Assembly (NCBI RefSeq): GCF_030285665.1
Contig: NZ_CP127295.1
Coordinates: 10,044,001 to 10,108,000 of the forward strand
Reading direction: 5' to 3'
DNA from: Amycolatopsis mongoliensis
GTDB taxonomy: Bacteria; Actinomycetota; Actinomycetes; Mycobacteriales; Pseudonocardiaceae
Length of the DNA: 64,000 nt
The translations under genes and the position numbers were made by a program. This document shows, in pieces, positions 46,365 to 55,365 of the stretch; within the stretch, counting starts at the first letter, position 1, and each line of letters opens with the position of its first letter. Under the pieces are notes generated by a model. It had not been told where the DNA came from. It did no database searches and worked only from the letters and a program-made list of their open reading frames with translations.

Positions 46365-47579
46365 TCACCCCTCCCGTGGCCCCAGCAACGACGCCGGCCG
46401 CACCGCCGCGGACCCGAACTTCGACCGCGCCACGTCGGCCGCCACCTCCGCGTCGCGCCAGCGGGGTGCCGGTGAGTCGAACACCAGCTGCTCCCCCGCC
46501 TCCCCCGTGTCGAGCCCCTCCACCCGGACCCCGATCAGCCGGACCGCTCCCGTCGGCGCGTGCTCCGTGAGCAACGCCACCGCCACCGCGTGGATCTCCC
46601 GCGCCACGTCGGTCGCCGAGACCAGCGTGCGGGCGCGGGTGATGGTCCGGAAGTCCGCGAAGCGCACCTTGATCGAGACCGTCCGGCCGCGCACCCCGCG
46701 CTCCCGCAGCGTGGCCCCCACGCGCGAGGCCAGGCGCAGCAGCTCCAGGCCCAGCTCGGCGCGATCGTGCCGGTCGACGTCGAACGTGTGCTCCGCGCCG
46801 ATCGACTTCTCCGGTGAGTCGACGACCACCGACCGCTCGTCGACGCCGTGCGCGAGCCGGTACAGGTGCTCCCCCACCGCGACGCCCAGCGACTTCTTCA
46901 GCCGCTCCGGCGGGAACGCCGCGACGTCGGCGATCGTGCCCAGCCCCAGCCGCCGCAGGTGGTCCTCCGTGCGCGCGCCGACGCCCCACAGCGCCGACAC
47001 CGGCAGCGGGTGCAGGAACGCCAGGGTCTCCGCCGCGGGCACCACGACCATGCCGTCCGGCTTCGCCATCCCCGATGCCAGTTTCGCGACGAACTTGACC
47101 TTCGCGACGCCGACCGAGCAGGTGATCCCGTGTTCGGCCTCGACCCGCGAGCGGATCTGCGCGCCCAGCGACGCCGGCGTCGCGCCCAGGCGCCGCAAAG
47201 CCCCGCTGACGTCCAGGAACGCCTCGTCCAGGCTCAGCGGTTCGACCAGCGGCGTCAGCTCGCGGAAGATCCCCATCACCCCGCGGGAGACCTCGCTGTA
47301 GAGCCCGCCGGTCGGCGGGATGTTGATCAGGTGCGGGCACAGCCGTTTCGCCGTCGAGAACGGCATCGCCGAGCGCACACCGAACTTCCTCGCCGGGTAG
47401 TTCGCCGCGGCGACGACGGCCCGCGGCCCGCCACCGGACACGACGACCGGCTTGTCCGCCAGCTCGGGCCGGGTGCGCAGCTCGACCGACACGAAGAAGG
47501 CGTCCATGTCGACGTGCAGCATCCCGCACCCGGTGTCGTCCGGCAACGGTTCCCCCGGCCGGACCCGGAACCGGCTCAT
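46365..47579 (-). CDS. dinB: DNA polymerase IV (Y family)
   Basis: Translesion polymerase, 404 residues from ATG 47579. Catalytic carboxylates are in HVDMDAFFVSVE and PLSLDEAFLDVS. The steric-gate segment, AANYPARKFGV, LYSEVS and the helix-hairpin-helix WGVGARTEDHLRRLGLGTIADVA are present, then a little-finger domain from about residue 240. The C-terminus shows no clear beta-clamp QLxLF peptide. It reads LVFDSP, as in some actinobacterial DinB paralogues. Confidence 0.94.
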   Translation of the reverse strand: MSRFRVRPGEPLPDDTGCGMLHVDMDAFFVSVELRTRPELADKPVVVSGGGPRAVVAAANYPARKFGVRSAMPFSTAKRLCPHLINIPPTGGLYSEVSRGVMGIFRELTPLVEPLSLDEAFLDVSGALRRLGATPASLGAQIRSRVEAEHGITCSVGVAKVKFVAKLASGMAKPDGMVVVPAAETLAFLHPLPVSALWGVGARTEDHLRRLGLGTIADVAAFPPERLKKSLGVAVGEHLYRLAHGVDERSVVVDSPEKSIGAEHTFDVDRHDRAELGLELLRLASRVGATLRERGVRGRTVSIKVRFADFRTITRARTLVSATDVAREIHAVAVALLTEHAPTGAVRLIGVRVEGLDTGEAGEQLVFDSPAPRWRDAEVAADVARSKFGSAAVRPASLLGPREG

Positions 47580-47685
47580 CCCGCCCGGCAGCTCAGCATT
47601 TCGCCCCACGTCCGGGACGCTACCGGCCGCCACCGACAGTTTCGGGCCGGGCGCGAGCCCGACGGCCGAAACCCGCCGGAAGGAG

Positions 47686-48411
47686 TCAGGCGAGCCGGGC
47701 GACCGCGTGCAGCCGGCCCGCGATGTCCCGCAGGGCAGGCGACCCCGCCGCGACCCGCTCGAACTCCGCCAGCTCGTCGTCGCGGACGTCGCCGCCGACG
47801 AGGTCCGAAATCACCCGGTCGCCCTGCAGCAGCGTCACGTCCAGGCCCGCGGCCACGAGCTGGGCGCGCAGCCCCTCGGAGTCGAACCGGCGCAGCACCG
47901 TGTCGCCCGAGATGACCCCTTCCGCGCTTTCGAGCAGCTGCTGGGCCTCGCTGACGCGGCCCGAAAGCGCGCGGTGCAGCACCGCCGCGTGCCGGTTCGC
48001 GACCAGCACCGACACCGCTCCGCCCGGCGCGACCGCGGTCGCCAGCGCGGTGAGCACCGCGGCCGGGTCGTCGACGATCTCCAGCAGCCCGTGCGCCAGC
48101 ACCAGGTCGGCCGAGCCGGTCTCGACGTAGCGGCCCAGCGCGTCCGAGTCGTCCGCGACGACCGTGATCAGCTCGGAGACGCCCTCTTCCTCGGCCCGCC
48201 GCTGCAGCGTCGCCAGGGCGTTCGGGCTGGGCTCGACGACGGTCACCCGGCAGCCCGCCGCCGCGAACGGCACCGCCCAGCCGCCGCTGCCGCCACCCAC
48301 GTCGACGACGCGGGGGCGCTCGGCGCCCCGGGCGCGGGCAGCCTTCAGCTCGGCCTCGAGCACCCGGCGGACGGCGCCCGAACCCCGGGCGGCCACGGTC
48401 TCCGTCTTCAT
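47686..48411 (-). CDS. Class I SAM-dependent methyltransferase
   Basis: 241 residues. SAM motif I is PRVVDVGGGSGGWAVPFAAAG (about 37-57), motif II is VTVVEPSPNALATL, and ADLVLAHGLLEIVDDP is the post-II loop. The CmoA/SmtA-like arrangement ends with a helical cap. The substrate cannot be read from sequence. It is divergent from the ParA-like gene, 106 bp apart. Confidence 0.88.
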   Translation of the reverse strand: MKTETVAARGSGAVRRVLEAELKAARARGAERPRVVDVGGGSGGWAVPFAAAGCRVTVVEPSPNALATLQRRAEEEGVSELITVVADDSDALGRYVETGSADLVLAHGLLEIVDDPAAVLTALATAVAPGGAVSVLVANRHAAVLHRALSGRVSEAQQLLESAEGVISGDTVLRRFDSEGLRAQLVAAGLDVTLLQGDRVISDLVGGDVRDDELAEFERVAAGSPALRDIAGRLHAVARLA

Positions 48412-48517
48412 GCCGCACAGGGTAGTGCCCGCCCCGGCCTGCCTCCCCGGCTCCTCCCTTCGAGTGAACGCCCCTTGCCCGGCGGCACCTCTCGCGCACA
48501 CCCGTAGGCTGGTCTTC

Positions 48518-49411
48518 GTGCACACGGTCGCCGTACTCAGCCTCAAGGGAGGCGTCGGCAAGACGACGGTCGCTCTCGGTATCGCGTCCGCCGCCCTGCG
48601 TAGGGGCACGCGGACGCTGGTGGTGGACCTCGACCCGCAGGGCAACGCCACGACCTCGCTCGACCCGCCGTACACCGACGCGACCCTCGCCGACGTGCTC
48701 GAGACCCCGACGCGGGAGATGCTGGAACGGGCCATCGCGCCGAGCGTCTGGAGCGAAGACGTCGACGTCCTCGTCGGCACCGAAGAGCTCGAGCTGCTCA
48801 ACGACCCCGACGCCGACAGCGAGCGGCTCGCCAACTTCTCCCGTGCGCTGGACGAGCTGCACCGCACGCCGCTGCGCGAGACCCCGTACGAGCTGGTGAT
48901 CCTCGACTGCCCGCCGTCGCTGGGCCGGCTGACGAAGTCGGCGCTGGTCGGCGCGGACAGCGCGCTGATCGTCACCGAGCCGACGATCTACGCCGTCGCC
49001 GGCGCGAACCGGGCCCTGGAAGCGATCGAGAAGATCCGCAAGGAGCTCAACCCGGACCTGCGCCCGATCGGTGTCCTGGTGAACAAGCTGCGGGTGCGTT
49101 CCTACGAGCACCAGTTCCGGATCGCCGAGCTGCGCGACAACTTCGGCTCGCTCGTGATGCCCACGGCGATCACCGACCGGCTGGCCGTGCAGCAGGCCCA
49201 GGGCGCGTGCAGCCCGATCCACGAGTGGCACTCGCCGGGCGCCCAGGAGATCGCACTGACGTTCAACATGGTGCTGGCGAAGATCCTGCGCTCCAACCGG
49301 GCGGGCCGCCACCGCATCGCCGGCGAAGAGCCCGAAGGCCCGGATTGGCCCGAGGGCCCGGCGCCGGAGACACCCGAGGCCCCGGCCGAGGTGTCCGAGT
49401 CCACGGGGTGA
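48518..49411 (+). CDS. ParA/MinD-like ATPase, orphan
   Basis: 297 residues. Deviant Walker A LKGGVGKTTVALGIAS begins at residue 9, Walker A' is LVVDLDPQGNATTSL and Walker B is LVILDCPPSLG. An acidic Pro/Glu tail follows. There is no ParB gene beside it, so it is an orphan ParA rather than the chromosome partition pair. GTG at 48518 lies 7 bases after TAGGCT (48505-48510) without a ribosome-binding site, suggesting a leaderless message. Followed by nei2 after 3 bp. Confidence 0.9.
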   Translation: MHTVAVLSLKGGVGKTTVALGIASAALRRGTRTLVVDLDPQGNATTSLDPPYTDATLADVLETPTREMLERAIAPSVWSEDVDVLVGTEELELLNDPDADSERLANFSRALDELHRTPLRETPYELVILDCPPSLGRLTKSALVGADSALIVTEPTIYAVAGANRALEAIEKIRKELNPDLRPIGVLVNKLRVRSYEHQFRIAELRDNFGSLVMPTAITDRLAVQQAQGACSPIHEWHSPGAQEIALTFNMVLAKILRSNRAGRHRIAGEEPEGPDWPEGPAPETPEAPAEVSESTG

Positions 49412-49414
49412 GCC

Positions 49415-50224
49415 GTGCCCGAAGGTGACACCGTGTACCTCGTCGGAAAGCGCTTCGACAAGGCGCTCGCGGGAAAGACGTTGCTGCGCGGCCAGTTCCG
49501 GGTGCCGCAACTGGCCACTGTGGACCTCGCCGGCCGCGAGGTGCTCGGTGTCGGCACGGTCGGCAAGCACCTGTTCACCCGCTTCTCCGGCGAGCTGACC
49601 CTGCATTCGCACCTGATGATGGACGGCATGTGGGACGTCTACCCGGCCGGCGCGAAGTGGCGCCGCCCCGGTCACCAAGCCCGGGTGGTCCTGACCGCGG
49701 CCGACGTCCAGGTGATCGGCTTCCGCGTCCACGACCTCAAGCTCGTGGCCACGCCGAAGGAGCACGACCTCGTCGCACACCTCGGCCCGGACCTGCTGGA
49801 TCCACAGTGGACGGACGAGCACGCGGCGCACGCGACCGCCGCCCTGGCCGCCGATCCCGGGCGCGAGCTGGGGCTCGCCCTGCTCGACCAGCGCGTGATG
49901 GCGGGCGTCGGGAACCTCTACAAGTGCGAGATCTGCTTCCTGCTCGGCGTCACCCCGTGGACGCCGGTGTCCGAAGTGGACGCCGGGCGCACGGTCGCGC
50001 TCGCCCGCAAGCTGTTGCTGGCAAACGCCTCCGCCGGGCGCTTCGACCAGAGCACCACCGGCCACCTCGACCGCAACCGCAAGAACTGGGTCTACGAGCG
50101 CACCCGCCAGGGCTGCTTCCGCTGCGGCGGCCAGGTCCAGGTCCGCACGCAGGGTCACGACGTCCAGCGGCGGCCGACGTGGTTCTGCCCGAAGGACCAG
50201 CACGGCCCGGCACCCGCGAGCTGA
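49415..50224 (+). CDS. nei2: Formamidopyrimidine/Nei-family DNA glycosylase
   Basis: Base-excision repair glycosylase/AP lyase. 269 residues. The catalytic N-terminus (M)PEGDTV has Pro2 and Glu3. The helix-two-turn-helix is LLDQRVMAGVGNLYKCEI. The zinc finger reads CFRC early, but the last pair is FCPKDQ, so the fourth Cys is replaced by Asp. GTG start. Length and the GDTV start fit the actinobacterial Nei2 group. Confidence 0.9.
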   Translation: MPEGDTVYLVGKRFDKALAGKTLLRGQFRVPQLATVDLAGREVLGVGTVGKHLFTRFSGELTLHSHLMMDGMWDVYPAGAKWRRPGHQARVVLTAADVQVIGFRVHDLKLVATPKEHDLVAHLGPDLLDPQWTDEHAAHATAALAADPGRELGLALLDQRVMAGVGNLYKCEICFLLGVTPWTPVSEVDAGRTVALARKLLLANASAGRFDQSTTGHLDRNRKNWVYERTRQGCFRCGGQVQVRTQGHDVQRRPTWFCPKDQHGPAPAS

Positions 50225-50379
50225 GCCGAACCCGTGACGTCGCCGCCGTTCCCGGCGAAAGAGCACGGAAGCCGGGCAGGAAGACGCTCGTGTTCGCGCT
50301 CCGCGAACGCCCGGACGGCTTGGTGCCCTTCGGGCTCGGCACGCCGGCGAAACCACCGGCCGGTCCCGCGAAAATGACG

Positions 50380-50409
50380 TTGCCGGATCCCGGGATCTTC
50401 GCCTAGCGT
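50380..50409 (+). promoter_or_regulatory. Promoter of the leader/structured-RNA unit
   Basis: TTGCCG (50380-50385), 18 bases, TAGCGT (50404-50409), about 160 bases after the nei2 stop. Transcription would begin near 50416, just before an exceptionally strong ribosome-binding site at 50422-50430. Confidence 0.5.
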
Positions 50410-50440
50410 GGCAGTACACGAGAAAGGAGGTGGTCCTAAG

Positions 50441-50479
50441 TTGTATTCCAACAGGACTCGTGAGGTGGCTGTCCGCTAG
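50441..50479 (+). CDS. 12-residue leader-type ORF with a perfect Shine-Dalgarno
   Basis: TTG start, reading MYSNRTREVAVR then TAG. Upstream GAAAGGAGGTGGTCC matches the 16S rRNA 3' end almost completely, far stronger than any site nearby, with 10 bases between AAGGAGG and the TTG. An overlapping frame from GTG 50430 encodes 29 residues ending ...EDFEQRYN (stop at 50517), but its start lies inside the Shine-Dalgarno. I do not recognise the peptide. It looks like a regulatory leader. Confidence 0.45.
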   Translation: MYSNRTREVAVR

Positions 50480-50583
50480 CGGATGGCACGTGGAGGACTT
50501 TGAGCAGCGTTACAACTGAGCCACCTTCGGCTCATCGCCTGCTTCACGTGATGCCTGATAGCGAATACCAGGCAGTCACCGTG

Positions 50584-50655
50584 CCCCCGGGGTTCCCGAG
50601 CACCAGTCCGGCTCGGGCTCGAACGTTTGACGGCGTTCGAGAGGCACCCCGGGGG
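50584..50655 (+). ncRNA. Candidate structured RNA: compact three-way junction
   Basis: The outer stem pairs CCCCCGGGGT (50584-50593) with ACCCCGGGGG (50646-50655). Inside are two adjacent perfect hairpins: CCCGAGC (50595-50601) with GCTCGGG (50611-50617), and CTCGAACG (50618-50625) with CGTTCGAG (50634-50641). Only one base separates the outer stem from hairpin 1 and none separates the two hairpins. It may be a terminator or a regulatory RNA. The remaining gap 50225-50379 and 50656-50780 shows no supported gene. Confidence 0.55.
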
Positions 50656-50792
50656 TTCCTTCATGCGCTCATTTGTGCAGGTCACGCCGCCTGTCGGCGC
50701 CGAACGACCGCCCGGCGATCCGACCCCGTGGTTCGCCGAACGCGTTACGCCGTTCCGTCCCCCGGACGGCTGAAGGTCGCTAGCCTGGAAGC

Positions 50793-51362
50793 ATGCTCAG
50801 GCCCGATTACCCGATCACCACGGCCCGGCTGCTCCTGCGCCCGTTCACGCCCGACGACCTCGACGCGCTGAACTCGTTCCAGTCCCGCGCCGACGTCGCC
50901 CGCTACCTGTACTGGGGCCCCCGCAGCCGCGCCGAATCGGCCGCGGCACTGGCGAAACGGGTGCACAGCTCGACCCTGACGAAGGAAGGGCAGTTCCTGG
51001 CGGTGGCGGTCGAGCTCGCCGCTACCGGGCAGCTGATCGGCGACCTGAACCTGGAGTGGCTCAGCAGCGAGCACCGGCAGGGCGAGATCGGGTTCGTCTT
51101 CCACCCGGACCACCACGGCAAGGGCCTGGCCGCCGAGGCGACCACGGAACTGCTGCGGCTGGGCTTCGAGGACCTGGGGCTGCACCGGATCATCGGCCGG
51201 TGCGACGGCCGGAACACCGCGTCGGCGGCGCTGATGGAGCGGCTCGGGATGCGCCAGGAAGCGCACCTGAGGGAGAACGAGATCGTCAAGGGCGAGTGGA
51301 CCGACGAACTCGTCTACGCGATGCTCGAAGACGAGTGGAAGGCGCGCGAAGCCACCGGCTGA
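50793..51362 (+). CDS. GNAT acetyltransferase (RimJ/RimL-like)
   Basis: 189 residues. The start TARLLLRPFTPDDLDAL and end NTASAALMERLGMRQEAHLRE are typical of RimJ/RimL-type N-acetyltransferases. The acetyl-CoA loop is HPDHHGKGLAAEATTELLRLGFE. The acceptor is unknown. ATG lies 6 bases after TAGCCT (50781-50786), so a leaderless message is likely. Confidence 0.9.
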   Translation: MLRPDYPITTARLLLRPFTPDDLDALNSFQSRADVARYLYWGPRSRAESAAALAKRVHSSTLTKEGQFLAVAVELAATGQLIGDLNLEWLSSEHRQGEIGFVFHPDHHGKGLAAEATTELLRLGFEDLGLHRIIGRCDGRNTASAALMERLGMRQEAHLRENEIVKGEWTDELVYAMLEDEWKAREATG

Positions 51363-51428
51363 GTGGCCGCGTTCACGCCCAGGTGACGCTCCGGGCGCGC
51401 CGCCGGGGTCGTTTGGCAGCATGGGGAC

Positions 51429-52466
51429 GTGTTCTTCGACAAGATCGTCCGCCCGGCGCTGTACCGGGTCTCCTACCACGACCCCGAGCTGGTGCACGAG
51501 CGCACGATCGCCGTCCTGGCCCGGCTCGGCAAGGTCGCGCCGGCGATCGGCGGCGCCCTGCGGGTCGACGACCCCGTGACCGTGCTGGGCCTGCGGTTCC
51601 CCAACCGCGTCGGCCTGGCCGCCGGGATGGACAAGAACGGCCGCGCGCTGCCCGCGTGGGCCGCGCTGGGCTTCGGCTTCGTCGAGGTCGGCACGGTGAC
51701 GCGGCTGGCCCAGCCCGGCAACCCGAAGCCGCGGCTGTTCAGCCTCCCCGCCAGCGATGCGGTGATCAACCGCATGGGCTTCAACAACGACGGCGCGGAA
51801 GCACTTGCGGCGAAGCTCGCGCGCGACGGGAAACCCGGCGTGCCGCTCGGGATCAGCATCGGCAAGTCGAAGGTCACGCCCCTCGAAGACGCCGTCGAGG
51901 ACTACCGCTTTTCCCTGCGCGCGCTCTACCCGTACGCCGACTACTTCGCCGTCAACGTCAGCTCGCCGAACACGCCGGGGCTGCGTCAGCTGCAGGACCG
52001 CACCGCCCTCGCCGAGCTGCTCGGCGAGCTGCGCACGACGTCCCAGGAGCTCGCCGGAGCGGGCACGCCCACGCCGGTGCTGGTGAAGGTCGCGCCGGAC
52101 CTGACCGACGACGCGCTGGCCGAGCTCCTGGAGGTCGCGCTCGAGCACGGCGTCGCCGGGATCATCGCCACGAACACGACGCTCGCCCGCGACGGCATCG
52201 TGCCCGCGGAGCGCAGCCTGGCCGGACAGGCGGGAGGACTGTCCGGCCGGCCGCTGACCGCCCGCGCGGCGGAGGTCGTGCGGTTCGTGCACGACCACAC
52301 CGGCGGGAACCTGCCGATCATCGGCGTCGGCGGCGTCATGGGCCCGGACGACGCCGTCCGGCTGGTGGACGCGGGGGCGTCGCTCGTGCAGCTCTACACC
52401 GGGTTCGCACTGCACGGGCCGGGCCTGGTGAGGCGGGTCAGCCGGGGTCTCGCAGCCCGGCGGTAG
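51429..52466 (+). CDS. pyrD: Dihydroorotate dehydrogenase (quinone), class 2
   Basis: Membrane-associated FMN enzyme oxidising dihydroorotate to orotate in pyrimidine synthesis, passing electrons to quinone. 345 residues. An N-terminal membrane-binding helix pair ([19 protein letters not shown]) is the class 2 hallmark. FMN and active-site segments are [29 protein letters not shown] (catalytic Ser) and [16 protein letters not shown] start. Its last 29 bases overlap the convergent amidase-like gene. Confidence 0.96.
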   Translation: MFFDKIVRPALYRVSYHDPELVHERTIAVLARLGKVAPAIGGALRVDDPVTVLGLRFPNRVGLAAGMDKNGRALPAWAALGFGFVEVGTVTRLAQPGNPKPRLFSLPASDAVINRMGFNNDGAEALAAKLARDGKPGVPLGISIGKSKVTPLEDAVEDYRFSLRALYPYADYFAVNVSSPNTPGLRQLQDRTALAELLGELRTTSQELAGAGTPTPVLVKVAPDLTDDALAELLEVALEHGVAGIIATNTTLARDGIVPAERSLAGQAGGLSGRPLTARAAEVVRFVHDHTGGNLPIIGVGGVMGPDDAVRLVDAGASLVQLYTGFALHGPGLVRRVSRGLAARR

Positions 52467-53877
52467 AGGTGAACCGGACGTAGCCCCGCCACGATTCGTA
52501 GCGGTCCAGCGCGATCCCGCTCGCCGTCGGGGCGCACCGGACCGCCAGGGGCCGGGAGCCGTCGTCGAGCTCGACGCGGTCCAGCACGAAGGGTTCTTTC
52601 AGCGTGGTGACGAACTGCTCGAACGCGGCCGGGGACAGCCGCCAGCTTTCGCCGTCGAGACTGCTGCCCTCGGCGTGCTCCAGCACGCCCGGCTGCGGCG
52701 GTTCGGTGTCCAGCAGCACCATCCGGTAGCTCTCGGTGGTCCGGACCGGCCGGGTGAAGCGGGCGCCGAGCTCGGTGAGCCGGGCGTTGAGCGGCTGGCC
52801 GCGCAGGTGCGCGCCGAACACGACGAGGTCTTCGCCCGGTTCCGGGTAGGGCGTCATGGGCTCGTCCGTGCAGACCGTCGCGAGGTCCAGACCGATCTGG
52901 TCCTCGAACGCCCGCGTCAGGAAGGTCACGCCGAACGGGCGCTTGTCGCCCGGCAGCACCGGGACGGTGACCGCCGCGAGGTCGAGCAGGTTCGCGAAGG
53001 CGGTGCAGCTCGCCAGGCGGTGGTGCACGGCGGCCGGGTCGGCCAGGGCCTCGACGAGCTCCGGGTGGTCCGGCACGGTGGGCAGCAGGAGCGCGTCTTC
53101 GAAGCGGTACTCACCCCCGGAGATCGGTTTCAGCACGGCGCCGGCCGCCACCAGCCGCTTCACGACGCCGTCGAACGCCATGGCCGCGGCGGGGCTCAGC
53201 GGCAGGTTCGTCGGGTAGGCGACGCGCGGGTGCTCGCCGGCACCGAGGCGGACGTCGGCGGGCCAGGTGCGGGTCGCGGAGACGCCGTCCGGTCCGGTCA
53301 TCAGGGCGAGCGCGCGACGGCCGGCGACCAGGCCGTTCACGTACACGGAGACGGCTTCGGAGGCGCGGACGCCGGTCATCGGCAGCAGGCCGCGGGTCGG
53401 CTTCAGCGCGACGACGGCGTTCAGGGCCGCCGGGACCGCGCCTGCCGTGCTCAGCGCCAGGTCGACGATGCCCAGCGCGACGGCGACGGCCGCGCCGCGG
53501 CCACCGACCTTCGTGCGGTCCCAGGCCGAGGCCACCGTGGCGGCACCGGTCTTGCCGAGCACGACGGCACCGGCCGCGGTCAGCCGGGAGACGATCGTGG
53601 CGCTGGTTTCCGGGACCGAGCGGCCGGACGGCTGCCCGGCGACGTCGATCAGTTCCGGTACGGCGAAGACCGTGCCCGCCAGCGGCAGGTTCTCCCCGGC
53701 CTGGACGCGTTCTTCCACGGCCTTGGCGTCGACGAGCACGTCTTCGACGGCGCGGAGGGTGGACCAGAGCTCGGGACGGTTGGCTTCGGTGATGCGCTCG
53801 AAGGCCGCGATGACGCGCTGCGAGGCGGTGGGCGGGGTCGGCGGCACGGGATCCGGGTCCGGCGGGAGCGTGTTCAC
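52438..53877 (-). CDS. Allophanate hydrolase/amidase-family protein, apparently catalytically inactive
   Basis: 479 residues with an amidase-signature domain (about 25-330) and an AtzF-like C-terminal domain (about 335-479, [23 protein letters not shown] onward). The catalytic Lys region reads [10 protein letters not shown] where active enzymes have AVKDNIDVAG. The GGSSGGS motif is replaced by [10 protein letters not shown], and the second Ser loop reads [10 protein letters not shown]. Lys and both Ser are therefore missing. Fold is well supported; an active hydrolase is not. A binding or regulatory role is possible. Confidence 0.85.
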   Translation of the reverse strand: MNTLPPDPDPVPPTPPTASQRVIAAFERITEANRPELWSTLRAVEDVLVDAKAVEERVQAGENLPLAGTVFAVPELIDVAGQPSGRSVPETSATIVSRLTAAGAVVLGKTGAATVASAWDRTKVGGRGAAVAVALGIVDLALSTAGAVPAALNAVVALKPTRGLLPMTGVRASEAVSVYVNGLVAGRRALALMTGPDGVSATRTWPADVRLGAGEHPRVAYPTNLPLSPAAAMAFDGVVKRLVAAGAVLKPISGGEYRFEDALLLPTVPDHPELVEALADPAAVHHRLASCTAFANLLDLAAVTVPVLPGDKRPFGVTFLTRAFEDQIGLDLATVCTDEPMTPYPEPGEDLVVFGAHLRGQPLNARLTELGARFTRPVRTTESYRMVLLDTEPPQPGVLEHAEGSSLDGESWRLSPAAFEQFVTTLKEPFVLDRVELDDGSRPLAVRCAPTASGIALDRYESWRGYVRFTSTAGLRDPG

Positions 53878-54181
53878 GGGGCGTCCTTTCCTCGGCGGTC
53901 GAGAAAGTCCACTGTGTACGGTCGGCGCCGGCGATCCTCAAAGCACGGCGGGCCTCCCGGCTAGTGACACCTCTGCATACATGACAGAAACGTTAGGTGG
54001 TCGACGTTTCCGTAGCCAGCTGTTTCCGATTACGCGCGGGTTTCGGCACCAAGAGGTGAACAGGGCGCGACGCCGGGGTGAAACGCACGATCACGCACGC
54101 CGGGTGACGAAGAGCCGGTACGGCCGGATGCAGCACTCGAACGGCCGAGTTTGAAATCCCGACGGCGCAGTGCCGCCCCGA
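53878..54181. other. Upstream region of the amidase-like gene
   Basis: About 300 bases without a supported gene. It should contain the promoter of the amidase-like gene. No clear paired elements or inverted repeats stand out before the 21-bp array begins at 54182. Confidence 0.5.
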
Positions 54182-54336
54182 ATCGCGTGATCAGGGGATC
54201 GACACGCGTGATTGAACAGTCGACACGCGTGATGGGGAGGTCGACACGCCCCGGCTGAGCCCGCCTTGCCGTGTCGACCCGTCAATCACGCGTGTCGGCT
54301 CCCCGATCACGCGTGTCGGCTCCCCGATCACACCGG
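54182..54336. repeat. Second 21-bp array of CACGCGTGAT motifs in inverted halves (family E)
   Basis: The left half has CACGCGTGAT-type units at 54182, 54203, 54224 and 54245, exactly 21 bp apart. The right half has ATCACGCGTG-type units at 54285, 54306 and 54327, again 21 bp apart and in opposite orientation. The halves can pair into a long imperfect hairpin directly after the 3' end of the pspM-like gene. Confidence 0.88.
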
Positions 54337-54343
54337 GTTGGGG

Positions 54344-55336
54344 TCAGGAGAGTTCGCGCAGGGCCATGGCCAGGCCGGCCAGGCGGTCGGTGGCGTCGGT
54401 GAGGGCCTGTTTGGACGTCACCAGGCCGTCGCTCGACGCCGCGACCGTGTGACCGGCCGCGGCGACCAGGCCGCGGTAGCCCTCGAGGCCGTCGTCGAGC
54501 TGTTCGCGAAGCTTGCCGACCGCCGCGTCCAGGGCCGCCTGCTCGCGGGCCGGGGCGGAGTTGCGGCCGCGTTCGATCGCCTGGATGCGGCCTGCCAGGC
54601 CGCGAAGGGCACCTGCGGCTTCGGCGGCGGTCTGCTGCGCGTCGGCAACGGACACTTCGGACACCGGCGTCGTGCCCACCGAGGACGGTACGGAGAGCTG
54701 GCGCAGCAGCTCACCCAAGGAGGCCTCGCACTCCGCCAGCCGTTCCATCGGCTCGCGCGCGGCGGACCCCGCGGGCGGCAGCGGCGGCGGGCCGGCCGGT
54801 GCGGCAGGGAGCGGGGTGCGCTTCAGTTCACGCAGCTTGAGCCCGCTTCGGACGCCGAACGTGCCGAAGACGACGGCTCCGGCGAACGCCATGATCGCCT
54901 GCGGCATCATCGCGGCGCCGGTGGCACTCATCCAGCCCAGCCCGGCCGCCACGGCGAGAACGCCGCACAGGATCGTCAGCAGGAGCCACAGTGTCATCGC
55001 GCGCGACGTCCGGCGCTTGCGGCGCTCGAGCTTCGCGGCCGGGTGGTTCCAGCGGTCCCACTTGGCCCGGGCCTCGGCGAACGCCGGGACCTGGTTCGCC
55101 ATCGTCGAGAAGGTCGCCGACATGTCGGGCCGCCGCACCGGCGGCCGTTGCAGCGGGTTCGGCCGCGGCCGCGGGGGTGCGGGCTTCCCGCCGGCCTGGT
55201 CGGCCGGCGGGAAGTACTTCTGCACCTTCTGGAGCTTTTCCTGGGCGCGCACGGCGTAGTCGGGCAGCTTCTCGATGTGCTTCTCCAGCTTCGCGCTGAA
55301 CTCGCTGAAGTCGCGTCGCCTGCCCTGCTGCCCCAT
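54344..55336 (-). CDS. PspM-like membrane partner of PspA
   Basis: 330 residues. A charged N-terminus (FSEFSAKLEKHIEKLPDYAVRAQEKLQKVQKYF) and Pro-rich linker lead to two membrane helices (about 115-138 and 145-168), then a long coiled-coil C-terminal half. It sits 29 bp downstream of pspA, behind clgR, the same order as clgR-pspA-pspM of Mycobacterium. The assignment rests on context and topology, since this family diverges quickly. Confidence 0.78.
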   Translation of the reverse strand: MGQQGRRRDFSEFSAKLEKHIEKLPDYAVRAQEKLQKVQKYFPPADQAGGKPAPPRPRPNPLQRPPVRRPDMSATFSTMANQVPAFAEARAKWDRWNHPAAKLERRKRRTSRAMTLWLLLTILCGVLAVAAGLGWMSATGAAMMPQAIMAFAGAVVFGTFGVRSGLKLRELKRTPLPAAPAGPPPLPPAGSAAREPMERLAECEASLGELLRQLSVPSSVGTTPVSEVSVADAQQTAAEAAGALRGLAGRIQAIERGRNSAPAREQAALDAAVGKLREQLDDGLEGYRGLVAAAGHTVAASSDGLVTSKQALTDATDRLAGLAMALRELS

Positions 55337-55365
55337 GCTCGCCCCCTTCGAACTCGCTGCCCGCG

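Noticed and set aside
50500..50871. 123-codon frame starting at TTG 50500
   Set aside because: It runs through the three-way-junction RNA and into the GNAT gene in another frame, and composition after about residue 53 is shadow-like. A short N-terminal part might still be translated from the leader.
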